Positions 1-7,924 of a DNA stretch of 32,049 nucleotides are shown piece by piece. Source of the stretch: an uncultured Faecalibacterium sp. (lineage in GTDB: Bacteria > Bacillota > Clostridia > Oscillospirales > Ruminococcaceae). Position 1 is the stretch's first letter; each line of letters begins with the position of its first letter. Under the pieces are notes generated by a model. The model was not told where the DNA came from. It saw only the letters and a list, made by a program, of their open reading frames with translations, and ran no database searches. Made by a program: the position numbers and the translations under genes. The stretch covers positions 1 to 32,049 of the forward strand of contig CAKTGS010000013.1 in NCBI GenBank assembly GCA_934561485.1, written 5' to 3'.

Positions 1-936
1 GATGTGCACCGGGCCGCAGTGGGCACTGAACGGCACATGCGGCACACTGTGGGACATGTGCCGGGCGTGGAATTCCTCGTACTCCTGCTTGTTGGCAAAC
101 AGCGGCGGCTCGCTGGCATAGGTGGCCGTGGCGGCATACTTGTCCAGTGCATCGGCCACATCGGTGAGCACAAAGGATTTGTCCGCATACAGGGCCGCAC
201 CCAGAGCCACATACAGCAGGCTGTTTTCCGGGCAGGTGCCGGTCACGCCCAGCGCCTCGTCAAAGCTCTTGCGCAGCACGGTGCTGAAGGTGAGCGGCCC
301 GCCCAGATACAGGATGTTGCCCTTGATGGGGCGGCCCTGGGCCAGGCCTGCAATGGTCTGGTTGACCACGGCCTTATAAATGCTGGCAGCAATATCCTCG
401 GTGCGGGCACCCTGGTTGATCAGGGGCTGCACGTCACTCTTGGCAAACACGCCGCAGCGGGATGCAATGGTATAGGTGCGCTGGGCCTTTTCGGCGGCAG
501 CATTCATTTCATCGGCTCCCATTTTCAGCAGGGTAGCCATCTGATCAATGAATGCACCGGTGCCGCCGGCACAGCTGCCGTTCATGCGCACTTCGGTGCC
601 GTTGGTCAGGAACAGGATCTTGGCATCCTCTCCGCCCAGCTCAATGACGCAGTCGGTGGCGGGCACAAAGCGCTTGACCGCCACGCGGGTGGAGAACACT
701 TCCTGCACAAAGGGTACGCCGCAGCTGTCAGCCAGGCCCATGCCTGCCGAGCCGGAAATGCTCAGCAGAGCCTTCTGACCACGCAGCTGCTCGGCATCAA
801 TGCGGCGCAGCAGTTCCTGCGCCTTTTCCAGAATATGACTATAGTGTCGTTCGTATGTAGAATACAGCAGCGTATCATGCTCATCCAGCACCACGCACTT
901 GATGGTGGTGCTGCCGATGTCAAGACCTACTCTCAC
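1..936 (-). CDS. 2-hydroxyacyl-CoA dehydratase activase (BadF/BadG/BcrA/BcrD ATPase family), C-terminal part outside window
   Basis: The first 312 codons of a protein that runs off the left edge. It opens with the actin-fold phosphate-binding motif GLDIGSTTIK (about residues 4-13). Further on come ELGGEDAKI (about 110-118) and NGSCAGGTGAFIDQMA (about 128-143); the Cys in this last motif is the usual ligand of the bridging [4Fe-4S] cluster of these activators. A second motif, LYLGGPLTF, follows near 230. Known role of the family: ATP-driven one-electron transfer to a 2-hydroxyacyl-CoA dehydratase or benzoyl-CoA-type reductase. In gut Clostridia the activase is often fused to further domains in a protein of about 1400 residues, which cannot be judged here. 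The start is a GTG 8 nt after a perfect AGGAGG (945-950). No ATG fits. The substrate is unknown. Confidence 0.85.
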   Translation of the reverse strand, partial: MRVGLDIGSTTIKCVVLDEHDTLLYSTYERHYSHILEKAQELLRRIDAEQLRGQKALLSISGSAGMGLADSCGVPFVQEVFSTRVAVKRFVPATDCVIELGGEDAKILFLTNGTEVRMNGSCAGGTGAFIDQMATLLKMGADEMNAAAEKAQRTYTIASRCGVFAKSDVQPLINQGARTEDIAASIYKAVVNQTIAGLAQGRPIKGNILYLGGPLTFSTVLRKSFDEALGVTGTCPENSLLYVALGAALYADKSFVLTDVADALDKYAATATYASEPPLFANKQEYEEFHARHMSHSVPHVPFSAHCGPVHI

Positions 937-1055
937 TTGTTTTTCCTCCTAAGGACAAATAAAACCGGCATTGCCCGGCAGTGCCGGGCCGGGGGTGCTC
1001 CCCGCCCGGAAATTAGTTTGGTAACGAATCATCTCTGTGGTTCGCATACAAGGGC

Positions 1056-1084
1056 ATTATAAATCAAATTGCACACACATGCAA
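1056..1084 (-). promoter_or_regulatory. Sigma-A-type promoter of the activase gene
   Basis: On the minus strand TTGCAT (1079-1084) is followed by a 17-nt spacer and a perfect TATAAT (1056-1061). Transcription should start near 1049, giving a leader of about 110 nt before the GTG at 936. The leader contains a perfect hairpin, GCCCGGC-AGT-GCCGGGC (973-989), with a U-rich stretch just downstream of it, which could act as an attenuator. The rest of the 937-1264 gap holds only the terminator of the neighbouring operon. Confidence 0.75.
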
Positions 1085-1213
1085 TCCATGTCCTTTATTT
1101 TACACGAAAAAAATAGTAATTTCGGAGCAAAAAGTTAAACATTTTGTGAACTTGACAAACAATTTGCCGCTTCCTTGCCATTTTGGGCAAAGTTTCTTTG
1201 CCTGCAGGGGCAA

Positions 1214-1247
1214 AAAAGCTGCCGCACCTTCCGGCACGGCAGCTTTT
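1214..1247 (-). terminator. Intrinsic terminator after the histidine-kinase-like gene
   Basis: An 11-bp perfect stem (1214-1224 with 1237-1247) with a 12-nt loop, followed on the minus strand by a run of T (complement of 1212-1217). It lies 17 nt past the stop codon at 1265 and closes the three-gene operon. Confidence 0.85.
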
Positions 1248-1264
1248 GCCTCTGAATCTGTTTT

Positions 1265-2107
1265 TTATTCGTCCGGGTCGCCGCGCTCCGGCATGGTGCG
1301 CAGCTCCCGCACCAGCATGGCCCGCAGCTGGTACTGCCGCTGTGCCCGGGCCAGGTCGGCCCCTGCGTGCAGCTCCACCGAAGGCTCGGCAGGAGTATGA
1401 TCACTGCACAGCGGAATGGTGACCACAGCCTGGGTGCCTTTTTCGGGGGCGCGTTCCACCCGCAGGCCCCAGCCCATGCGGCGGCAGCACTCGCGGCAGA
1501 GCAGCAGGCCAAGCTGTGCCCCGCCCAAAAAGCAGCGGCGGTTTTCCAGCCAGGCACCGTCCTCGCTGTCCGGCAGGCCGCAGCCGTTGTCCAGCACGGT
1601 CAGCTGCCAGAACGCTTCGCTGCGGCGCAGCAGGATCTGCACCCGGCCGCCCGCGCTGCAGGCGCGCAGTGCATTGGACAGCAGGTGCAGGCACAGCAGC
1701 TCGGCGTCCTCGCGGTCTGCCTGCACCCGGCAGGCTGTCCAGCCGCCATAGTCCAGCGTCAGTTCCACACCCAGCTGCGCACGCACCATATCGGCCTGCG
1801 CAGCCACCTGCTGCAGTAGTTCGCACAGGTCCAGCGGGTGCAGCGGCGGCGTTTCGTCCGTGCGCAGGTAGTCCAGCGCAGCCATGACCTCTCCCAGCGT
1901 GCGCTCCAGCCGTGCGGTGGCGGCACTGATATCCGTAACCGCCTGCTGGGACTGCTTGTCTGCGCCCACCCGGGCCAGGTGCTGATCCAGATATTCACAG
2001 TTGCGCCCGATCAGGCCCAGAGCATGAAAGCATGCATCTTCCACTTCCTTTTGCGGGATGGACTGGATCGTCAATTTTTCCGGCTCCATGTGCTGTGTTC
2101 GCTCCAT
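1265..2107 (-). CDS. Histidine-kinase-like ATPase with degenerate phosphoacceptor region
   Basis: A soluble 280-residue protein ending in a GHKL/HATPase_c domain. Visible are an N-box-like stretch LHLLSNALRA, the G1 box LDNGCGLPD, a G2-type GAQLGLLLC and the closing KGTQAVVTIPL. The helical N-terminal half resembles a dimerisation domain, but the usual HE(L)R box is replaced by CFHALGLIG: the His remains while the following Glu is Ala. No membrane segment or sensor domain is seen. I start at the ATG at 2107, which has GGGAGG 8 nt upstream. A GTG at 2134 overlaps the previous stop (GTGA) and would add nine residues, but its ribosome site is too close. It is the last gene of an operon with the Spo0A-like regulator, so it may modulate that regulator by binding rather than phosphorylating it. 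Family call is fairly sure; role is inference. Confidence 0.75.
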   Translation of the reverse strand: MERTQHMEPEKLTIQSIPQKEVEDACFHALGLIGRNCEYLDQHLARVGADKQSQQAVTDISAATARLERTLGEVMAALDYLRTDETPPLHPLDLCELLQQVAAQADMVRAQLGVELTLDYGGWTACRVQADREDAELLCLHLLSNALRACSAGGRVQILLRRSEAFWQLTVLDNGCGLPDSEDGAWLENRRCFLGGAQLGLLLCRECCRRMGWGLRVERAPEKGTQAVVTIPLCSDHTPAEPSVELHAGADLARAQRQYQLRAMLVRELRTMPERGDPDE

Positions 2108-2130
2108 ACTCTGTGCCTCCCGACCGTTGC

Positions 2131-2871
2131 TCACCCTTCTGCTTTCTGCCGCAGCAGATGATTCTTGACGGCATAGATCAATTTGCCTGTTGTAAGCTTT
2201 TCGTCCGAAAAGCCGCTTTCCACTTTAAATTCGAGCCAGGCGTCCGAGGGCTTTGCCTCCAGCTGGTCGATCATCCGCCGGATGCCGCTGTCCACCGCCG
2301 AAACCGAAACGTTGTACTGCTCCCCGACTGCCTGCAGGATCTCTTTGCGGATGGCCATTTTCTGCGAGGTACCCAGCACCACGCTTACCGCGCAGGTCAG
2401 GTAGCTGCCGTTCACATCCGGCTGTGCCATGCCCCAGCCCGCATACAGCTTCTGGCATTGCAGCTCCATCTGGCGGCCCTGCTGGCCCGGCATCCGGTAA
2501 AGCTCCCGCAGCAGGGTTTTAAGATCCAGACGCTCCACCCAGCAGCAGGTGTCGTCCTGCTCCATGCGCAGTGCGTAGCTGCTGCGGCGCTTGCCTTCGT
2601 CAAACAGCATCAGCAGGGGCTTGTTGTCCAGCTTGCGCAGCTGCATTACAAACTCCAGGCTGCTCATATCTTCCATCTGGCTGCACAGGATCACCACATC
2701 ATAGCGGGTGCCCTGCTGCAGGGCTTCCAGCAGTTGCTGCCCGTTCTGATAACCGGTGCAGGCAAGGGTCTGGTTCTGCTCCTGCAGGTAGTTCTTCTGC
2801 ACACGGAGCTCTTTGCGGTCGTAGCTTGCAAGGGCGATCTGCAGCTGTTTTGCTGTCCGCTCACTGTCCAC
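2131..2871 (-). CDS. Spo0A-like response regulator with degenerate receiver domain
   Basis: A 246-residue protein with the architecture of Spo0A: an N-terminal receiver-like domain (about 8-125) and a C-terminal Spo0A-type DNA-binding domain (about 142-243). The C-terminal half shows a helix-turn-helix in which YNVSVSAVDSGIRRMID lines up with the Spo0A recognition helix region, and the tail KLTTGKLIYAVKNHLL parallels the end of Spo0A. In the receiver, strand DVVIL (58-62) is followed by Cys63 where the phosphorylated Asp should be, and the acidic pair is reduced to Asp18. It therefore probably does not take phosphate in the usual way. The start is a GTG 8 nt after AGGCGG, overlapping the stop of the small upstream gene by 11 bp. 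It is distinct from, and more diverged than, a canonical Spo0A. Confidence 0.75.
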   Translation of the reverse strand: MDSERTAKQLQIALASYDRKELRVQKNYLQEQNQTLACTGYQNGQQLLEALQQGTRYDVVILCSQMEDMSSLEFVMQLRKLDNKPLLMLFDEGKRRSSYALRMEQDDTCCWVERLDLKTLLRELYRMPGQQGRQMELQCQKLYAGWGMAQPDVNGSYLTCAVSVVLGTSQKMAIRKEILQAVGEQYNVSVSAVDSGIRRMIDQLEAKPSDAWLEFKVESGFSDEKLTTGKLIYAVKNHLLRQKAEG

Positions 2872-3166
2872 GCAATGCGCCGCCTTTCTGCTTGCTCTGC
2901 TCGGCTGAGGTCAGTTCTGCAACCACATCCTGCCAGATTTCCGGCTGGACGCCATTCTCGCACAGATACCGCAGAATACGGTAGCAAAATTCCGGTGCTG
3001 CCGCAATGTACTGGCTGTCCATCCGCTGGCGGCTTCCGGTGCGGCACAGGGTCAGCCGGCATCCGTTGTCCCCGTCCGGGTCCAGAGAATACACCAGCGT
3101 ATACGCTTTTTGCAGGCCTTCAATGGCAGAAAACTGCCGGACCATCGGCGAAAATGTACGTTCCAT
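2861..3166 (-). CDS. Small protein of unknown function, first gene of regulator operon
   Basis: 101 residues, mixed alpha/beta, no membrane segment. The pattern is an N-terminal strand region (AYTLVYSLDPDG), a central Arg-rich stretch, a helix (EFCYRILRYLCENGV) and a short DVVAEL segment. It is reminiscent of small Clostridia proteins of the DUF6514 kind, but I am not sure of that. The ATG has a very good ribosome site (AAGGAGG, 7 nt spacing). It overlaps the Spo0A-like gene by 11 bp, so translation is probably coupled. Co-transcription suggests it belongs to the same regulatory unit; no function is claimed. Confidence 0.6.
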   Translation of the reverse strand: MERTFSPMVRQFSAIEGLQKAYTLVYSLDPDGDNGCRLTLCRTGSRQRMDSQYIAAAPEFCYRILRYLCENGVQPEIWQDVVAELTSAEQSKQKGGALRGQ

Positions 3167-3233
3167 AATAGTTCCTCCTTGCTACAAAGGTTGCGCCCTT
3201 TCGCGCTGCTTTTTCTTGTTTTTCCCTTTTTTT

Positions 3234-3262
3234 ATTGTATGGAGCAAGAAGGTATGCTTCAA
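3234..3262 (-). promoter_or_regulatory. Promoter of the small protein / Spo0A-like / ATPase operon
   Basis: On the minus strand TTGAAG (3257-3262), a 17-nt spacer and TACAAT (3234-3239). It lies about 70 nt before the first start codon at 3166. Copies of a GTGTC-type word lie just upstream (see the next entry). Confidence 0.65.
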
Positions 3263-3706
3263 TCCTTAAAAAGTGTCTAAATGTGTCAGGCCGCAGCTTT
3301 TTGCCGTTTTGCGTTGAGCAAGCATTTTTCACGACACATTTCAGCATTTGCGCATTCAACTCATGCATTTGCCTGCGTCATGTGCGTGACGCATCGAGCT
3401 ATGCGCCGCGCATCCGGCAAATGTACCGCCTGCCTTTTTAAAGATAGCATGGAACCGCCTCAAATTCAACACCTTCTGCGCTTTCTGCGGTATTTTTTGT
3501 ATTCTCCCGCCGGGCGAACCACGATTCCACGCTGTTTTTGGGGGTATTTTCTTTGCAGGAATACATACTTTATTCATATTGTTCTGCTAAAATCAGATCG
3601 TTTCACGGGCAGTTCTGCATGTTTCCCGCCTGCCTGCCCATCTTAACCTTGAACCCGCACACTCCACCCGGGCCCACAGGAGCCCTGCATTCGGAAAGGC
3701 ACCCTT
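3263..3706. promoter_or_regulatory. Divergent intergenic region with short inverted repeats
   Basis: 444 nt between two divergent transcription units. AAATGTGTC (3279-3287) recurs inverted as GACACATTT (3333-3341), with another GTGTC at 3273-3277, all upstream of the minus-strand promoter. A second inverted repeat, TGCGTCA-6 nt-TGACGCA (3374-3380 / 3387-3393), lies further up. For the plus-strand transporter a weak promoter may be TTGCAG (3553-3558), 16 nt, CATATT (3575-3580). The base composition is more AT-rich than the coding flanks. I see no credible ORF and no RNA family here. Confidence 0.4.
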
Positions 3707-6700
3707 ATGCTTCAACTCAAACAGATCCGCAAGCAATACAAAACCGGCGACCTCGTACAGACCGCGCTGAACGATGTGAGCCTGAACCTGCGCGACAACG
3801 AATTTGTTGCCATTCTTGGCCCCAGCGGCTCCGGCAAGACCACGCTGCTGAACATCATCGGCGGCCTGGACCGCTACGACAGCGGCGACCTGATCATCAA
3901 CGGCATCTCCACCAAAAAATACACCGACCGCGACTGGGACTCTTACCGCAACCACACCGTGGGCTTTGTGTTCCAGAGCTACAACCTGATCCCGCACCAG
4001 ACGGTGCTGGCCAATGTGGAACTGGCGCTGACCATTTCCGGCATTTCGGGGGCTGAGCGCAAGCGCCGCGCCGCCGAAGCACTGGAAAAGGTAGGCCTGG
4101 GCAACCAGCTGCGCAAGCACCCCAGCGAGATGTCCGGCGGCCAGATGCAGCGTGTGGCCATTGCCCGCGCGCTGGTGAACAACCCCGACATTCTGCTGGC
4201 CGATGAGCCGACCGGTGCTCTGGACAGCGAGACCAGCATCCAGGTGATGGAGCTGCTCAAGGAGGTAGCCAGGGACCGCCTGGTGGTCATGGTTACCCAC
4301 AACCCGGAGCTGGCCCAGCGCTATGCCACCCGCATCGTGAACCTGAAGGACGGCGTAATCCGCTCCGACACCATGCCCTACCAGCCGGAAGCGGACGCTT
4401 TAACGCCGCCTGTGCACAAAAACATGGGCCGGTCGTCCATGTCGTGGCTCACGTCCCTTTCGCTCAGCTTCAACAACCTACGCACCAAAAAGGCCCGCAC
4501 CCTGCTCACGGCCTTTGCCGGTTCCATTGGCATCATCGGCATTGCGCTCATCATCTCACTGTCCACCGGCGTCAACGACTACATTGACGATATGGAGCGC
4601 TCCACCCTGTCGGAGTATCCGCTGCAGATCCTGAGCAGCGGCATGGACTTTACCTCTATGCTGTCCTCCGGGGCATCCTCTGCCAAGCCGGAAACCACCG
4701 CAGAGGGCATGGTGCCGGTGCGGCAGCTCATTTCCCAGATGGTGTCCGGCATTACCTCCAATGACCTGAAATCGCTGAAGCAGTTCCTGGAAAGCGATTC
4801 TTCCGCCATCCGGGACAACACCACCGCCATTGAGTATTCCTATAATGTAGCACCCCAGATCTACCGCCAGGATGCCGATGGCAGCATCCGGCAGGTAAAC
4901 CCGGATTCTTCCCTCTCTTCGCTGGGCATCAGCTCGGATTCCTCCTCCAATTCCATCATGTCCTCCATGATGAACACCAGCGTGTTCTCTGAGCTGCCCG
5001 CCACCAGCGACCTGTACGATTCCCAGTACGAGGTCAAAGCCGGGCACTGGCCGGAAGCTTACAATGAGTGCGTTCTGGTGCTAGACGCTTCCGGCAGCGT
5101 GACCGACTACACCCTGTATGCCATGGGCCTGCGGGACAATGCAGAGCTGGACAAAATGATCCAGCAGTTTGCCCAGAATCAGAACGTTACCGTGCCGGAG
5201 AACTTCAAGACCTACTCTTACAGCGATTTCCTGGGCAAAACCTTCAAGCTCATTGACAGCGCCGACCGCTATGTGTACGATGAGACCTACAAGCTCTGGC
5301 GCGACAAATCCGATGGCACGGACTATATGAAGGACGTTGTGGCCAACGGCACCGACCTGACCGTGGTGGGCATTGTGCAGCCCAAAGAAAATTCTTCCGC
5401 TGCCATGCTGTCCTCCGGCATCGGCTACACCAAGGCCCTGACCGAACACGTGATCGAGCAGGCCAAAGCCAGCACCATTGTGCAGCAGCAGCTGGCCGAC
5501 CCGCAGACCAATGTGTTCACCGGCGAGGCCTTTGGTGCCGACAACGGCAGCTCCTTTGATATGGCGTCTCTGTTCTCGGTGGACACCGATGCGCTGAAGA
5601 ATGCCTTCCAGTTCGATTCCAGCGCACTGAACCTGGACCTGGACAGCGCTTTTGACCTGAGCAGCGGCAGCTTTGATCTTTCCACCCTGCTGGACCCAGA
5701 CAGCTTTACGCTGGACTTCAGCAGCCTGGACCTGGGCGATCTGAATCTGGACCTGGACAGCCTGTTTGCCAACATTGATTTTTCGCTGCCGCCCGAGGCC
5801 CTGCAGACCATGCTGCAGAAGATCCTGGCCGGTTACAAGGATTACGTCATTGGCAACGGCATCCTGCATCTGGACAAGATCAGCTTTGAATCCTATATGC
5901 AGACCGAGCAGTTCCAGCAGCTGTTGGCCGACTCCATGCGCGAGCTGCTGGCCGGGGCCAACCTGGAACAGCAGGTGTCCGGTGCCATCCAGCAGGCCAT
6001 GCAGACGGTGATGGAGCAGTACTCGGCACAGATCAGCCAGGCACTGCAGAGCCAGCTTGGCAGCGCCATGAGCACCGCCATGCAGCAGCTGAGCAGCCAG
6101 CTCAGCCAACAGCTGCAGAACGGAATGCAGCAGAGCCTTTCCAAGCTGGGCAGCCAGATGGAAAATGCACTGAAGATCAATGCAGATGCTTTCCGGAACG
6201 CCATCCAGATCAACATGACCGAGGAGGACCTGACCGAGCTGATGAAGTCCACCATGCTCTCCTCCACTTCCACCTACGACAGCAACCTGCAGTCCCTGGG
6301 TTATGCCGACTTTGACGACCCCAGCACCATTTCCATCTACCCCAAGGACTTTGACAGCAAAGCCCTGGTGGTGGACGAGCTGGATGCCTACAATGCCGCA
6401 CAGGAAGCCAATGGCGAGGACGACAAGGTGGTGCGCTACACCGATGTGGTGGGCACCCTGATGACCTCGGTGACCAAGATCATCAACATGATCAGCAACA
6501 TGCTGGTGGCCTTTGTGTCCATCTCTCTGGTGGTGTCCTCCATCATGATCGGTGTCATCACCTATATCAGCGTGCTGGAACGCCGCAAGGAGATCGGCAT
6601 TCTGCGTGCCATCGGCGCTTCCAAGCGCAACATCTCGGAAGTGTTCAACGCCGAGACCTTTATCATCGGCCTGTGCTCCGGCTGCATGGGCGTGGGCCTG

Positions 6701-6895
6701 AGCCTGCTTCTGCTCATTCCCGGCAACATGATCATCCAGAAGGTTTCGGAGGGCACCAATGTGGTAGCCAAGTTGCCCCTGTCCGCTGCGCTGGTGCTGA
6801 TCGCACTGGCCACCCTGCTGACCATTCTGGGCGGCCTGATCCCGGCCCGGAGTGCTTCCAAGAGCGATCCGGTCAAGGCACTGCGCTCCGAATAA
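3707..6895 (+). CDS. Large fused ABC transporter, ATPase plus MacB/FtsX-type permease
   Basis: 1062 residues. The N-terminal ATPase is complete: Walker A GPSGSGKTT (38-46), signature SGGQ (143-146), Walker B ILLADE (162-167), H-loop His198. A linker leads to TM1 (about 266-285). A very large extracellular domain (about 290-925) follows, then three C-terminal TM helices (about 931-955, 985-1007, 1027-1047) of the FtsX/MacB type, including ERRKEIGILRAIGASK between the first two. The extracellular part holds an Asp/Leu/Ser low-complexity tract (about 638-695) and a Gln-rich amphipathic stretch (about 753-820). Family members use ATP hydrolysis for mechanotransmission: export or extraction of peptides and lipids, or relief from antimicrobial peptides. 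The ATG has GGAAAGG 7 nt upstream. It stands alone between a divergent operon and a terminator. Substrate unknown. Confidence 0.9.
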   Translation: MLQLKQIRKQYKTGDLVQTALNDVSLNLRDNEFVAILGPSGSGKTTLLNIIGGLDRYDSGDLIINGISTKKYTDRDWDSYRNHTVGFVFQSYNLIPHQTVLANVELALTISGISGAERKRRAAEALEKVGLGNQLRKHPSEMSGGQMQRVAIARALVNNPDILLADEPTGALDSETSIQVMELLKEVARDRLVVMVTHNPELAQRYATRIVNLKDGVIRSDTMPYQPEADALTPPVHKNMGRSSMSWLTSLSLSFNNLRTKKARTLLTAFAGSIGIIGIALIISLSTGVNDYIDDMERSTLSEYPLQILSSGMDFTSMLSSGASSAKPETTAEGMVPVRQLISQMVSGITSNDLKSLKQFLESDSSAIRDNTTAIEYSYNVAPQIYRQDADGSIRQVNPDSSLSSLGISSDSSSNSIMSSMMNTSVFSELPATSDLYDSQYEVKAGHWPEAYNECVLVLDASGSVTDYTLYAMGLRDNAELDKMIQQFAQNQNVTVPENFKTYSYSDFLGKTFKLIDSADRYVYDETYKLWRDKSDGTDYMKDVVANGTDLTVVGIVQPKENSSAAMLSSGIGYTKALTEHVIEQAKASTIVQQQLADPQTNVFTGEAFGADNGSSFDMASLFSVDTDALKNAFQFDSSALNLDLDSAFDLSSGSFDLSTLLDPDSFTLDFSSLDLGDLNLDLDSLFANIDFSLPPEALQTMLQKILAGYKDYVIGNGILHLDKISFESYMQTEQFQQLLADSMRELLAGANLEQQVSGAIQQAMQTVMEQYSAQISQALQSQLGSAMSTAMQQLSSQLSQQLQNGMQQSLSKLGSQMENALKINADAFRNAIQINMTEEDLTELMKSTMLSSTSTYDSNLQSLGYADFDDPSTISIYPKDFDSKALVVDELDAYNAAQEANGEDDKVVRYTDVVGTLMTSVTKIINMISNMLVAFVSISLVVSSIMIGVITYISVLERRKEIGILRAIGASKRNISEVFNAETFIIGLCSGCMGVGLSLLLLIPGNMIIQKVSEGTNVVAKLPLSAALVLIALATLLTILGGLIPARSASKSDPVKALRSE

Positions 6896-6908
6896 TCCCC
6901 CTAACAAC

Positions 6909-6950
6909 AAAAGACCGCCGTGCGGGAAGCCCCGTACAGCGGTCTTTTTT
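6909..6950. terminator. Bidirectional terminator between convergent genes
   Basis: AAAAGACCGC (6909-6918) pairs with GCGGTCTTTT (6939-6948) and is followed by T6. It stands 13 nt past the ABC transporter stop and just before the end of the convergent DUF1275 gene. The A-run on the other side would serve the minus strand. Confidence 0.85.
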
Positions 6951-6954
6951 CGGC

Positions 6955-7770
6955 TTACCGGATCTCTTTTTTGTTGTGCGGCTCCATGCTCTCCTTCAGT
7001 TCCCGCTGTTCTTCCCGCAGTTCTTCCTTCAGTTCTTTGTCGATTACGGCAGCATCCTGCCGAATCCGGCTCAGTTCCTGCTCGATCTGCGGGTTTTCTT
7101 CCAGATCCTCCCGGATAAACATCAGCGCAAAGCTGACCAGCAGCAGCAGACAGGACATCCAGATGCCCCTTGCCCCAAACCGCGTAATGGCCCAGCTGCC
7201 GGCACCGGCACCCACCGCAAAGAACGCGATGATGCCAAAATAGCGCTCGGCGCTCTTTTTCCTCTGCGGGTCCCGGGTTTTCCGCCACAGGCACAGTGCC
7301 TCAATGCCGCTGCGCAAATCGCCGATGCACATGGTGCTGGCAAAAGCGTAACCGTTCACCTTGCGGAAGGACTGCACCTGCATAGCGCAGGAGAACGAGA
7401 CCAGCGCATTGGCCAGCAGGTTGTACTGCTCCGGCAGAAAGCCTGTGATCAGCAGCAGCAGCATTTCCTCCAGCAGCACCAGCTGCCGCCAATGCAGCTG
7501 CTGCAGCTGCAGGAACTGCTCCCGCATTTTTTCCGCTGTAAACACGCCCAGTGCAAAGGCACACAGCGGCACCAGGTAGTGGAGCGCCCTGCCCCAGTTG
7601 CCGTCCATCAGGTTTACGCTCAGCAGCACGATGTTGCCGGTCTGCGCATTGGCAAAAACCTTTCCGCGGAACAAATAGGTGTAGGCGTCCTGCAGGCCGC
7701 CGGAGATCGAAAGAAAAACAGCCATCGCAAGGGACTCTGACATCTGCCCGCGATGCTTTTGCTTGTACAT
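6955..7770 (-). CDS. DUF1275 (YoaK) family membrane protein
   Basis: 271 residues with the YoaK/DUF1275 hallmark early on: GGLQDAYTYLFRGKVFANAQTGN (roughly residues 23-46, read in two halves), matching the family GxxDA...G.F.NaQTGN pattern. Five to six hydrophobic helices follow, ending near residue 217. A long charged C-terminal tail rich in Glu, Arg and Lys (about 220-271) may form a coiled coil on the cytoplasmic side. The function of the family is not established. AGGAG lies 10 nt before the ATG. It is transcribed alone and converges on the ABC transporter. Confidence 0.85.
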   Translation of the reverse strand: MYKQKHRGQMSESLAMAVFLSISGGLQDAYTYLFRGKVFANAQTGNIVLLSVNLMDGNWGRALHYLVPLCAFALGVFTAEKMREQFLQLQQLHWRQLVLLEEMLLLLITGFLPEQYNLLANALVSFSCAMQVQSFRKVNGYAFASTMCIGDLRSGIEALCLWRKTRDPQRKKSAERYFGIIAFFAVGAGAGSWAITRFGARGIWMSCLLLLVSFALMFIREDLEENPQIEQELSRIRQDAAVIDKELKEELREEQRELKESMEPHNKKEIR

Positions 7771-7799
7771 GGTTTCACCACTCCTTTTTTGCAGCTCCT

Positions 7800-7805
7800 A
7801 TTATA
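7800..7805 (-). promoter_or_regulatory. -10 element of the DUF1275 gene
   Basis: A perfect TATAAT on the minus strand about 30 nt before the ATG. The expected -35 position carries only a weak TGCTGC, so the promoter may need help or use a different spacing. Confidence 0.45.
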
Positions 7806-7866
7806 ACGCACCCACATGCGATGCAGCATACTTTTTTCATATTCCAGCCATGTAAAACAGCGTTTT

Positions 7867-7895
7867 TTGCATTGCTGTGCATCTTGTGCTACAAT
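7867..7895 (+). promoter_or_regulatory. Promoter of the SpoU-type methyltransferase gene
   Basis: TTGCAT (7867-7872), 17 nt, TACAAT (7890-7895). The predicted transcription start near 7902 rules out the ATG at 7904 as the translation start and supports the one at 7925. Confidence 0.75.
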
Positions 7896-7924
7896 AAAGA
7901 AAAATGCAAAAGGAGCCTTTTTCC

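Noticed and set aside
3120..3577. Short minus-strand frames in the divergent intergenic region
   Set aside because: They overlap the promoter and repeats, lack ribosome sites, and have no conserved-looking composition.
5081..7294. A 737-codon minus-strand open frame opposite the ABC transporter
   Set aside because: It covers the ATPase/permease gene and two other genes in antisense. Its translation is rich in His, Gln, Gly and Val with no family motif, which is typical of the mirror frame in GC-rich DNA.
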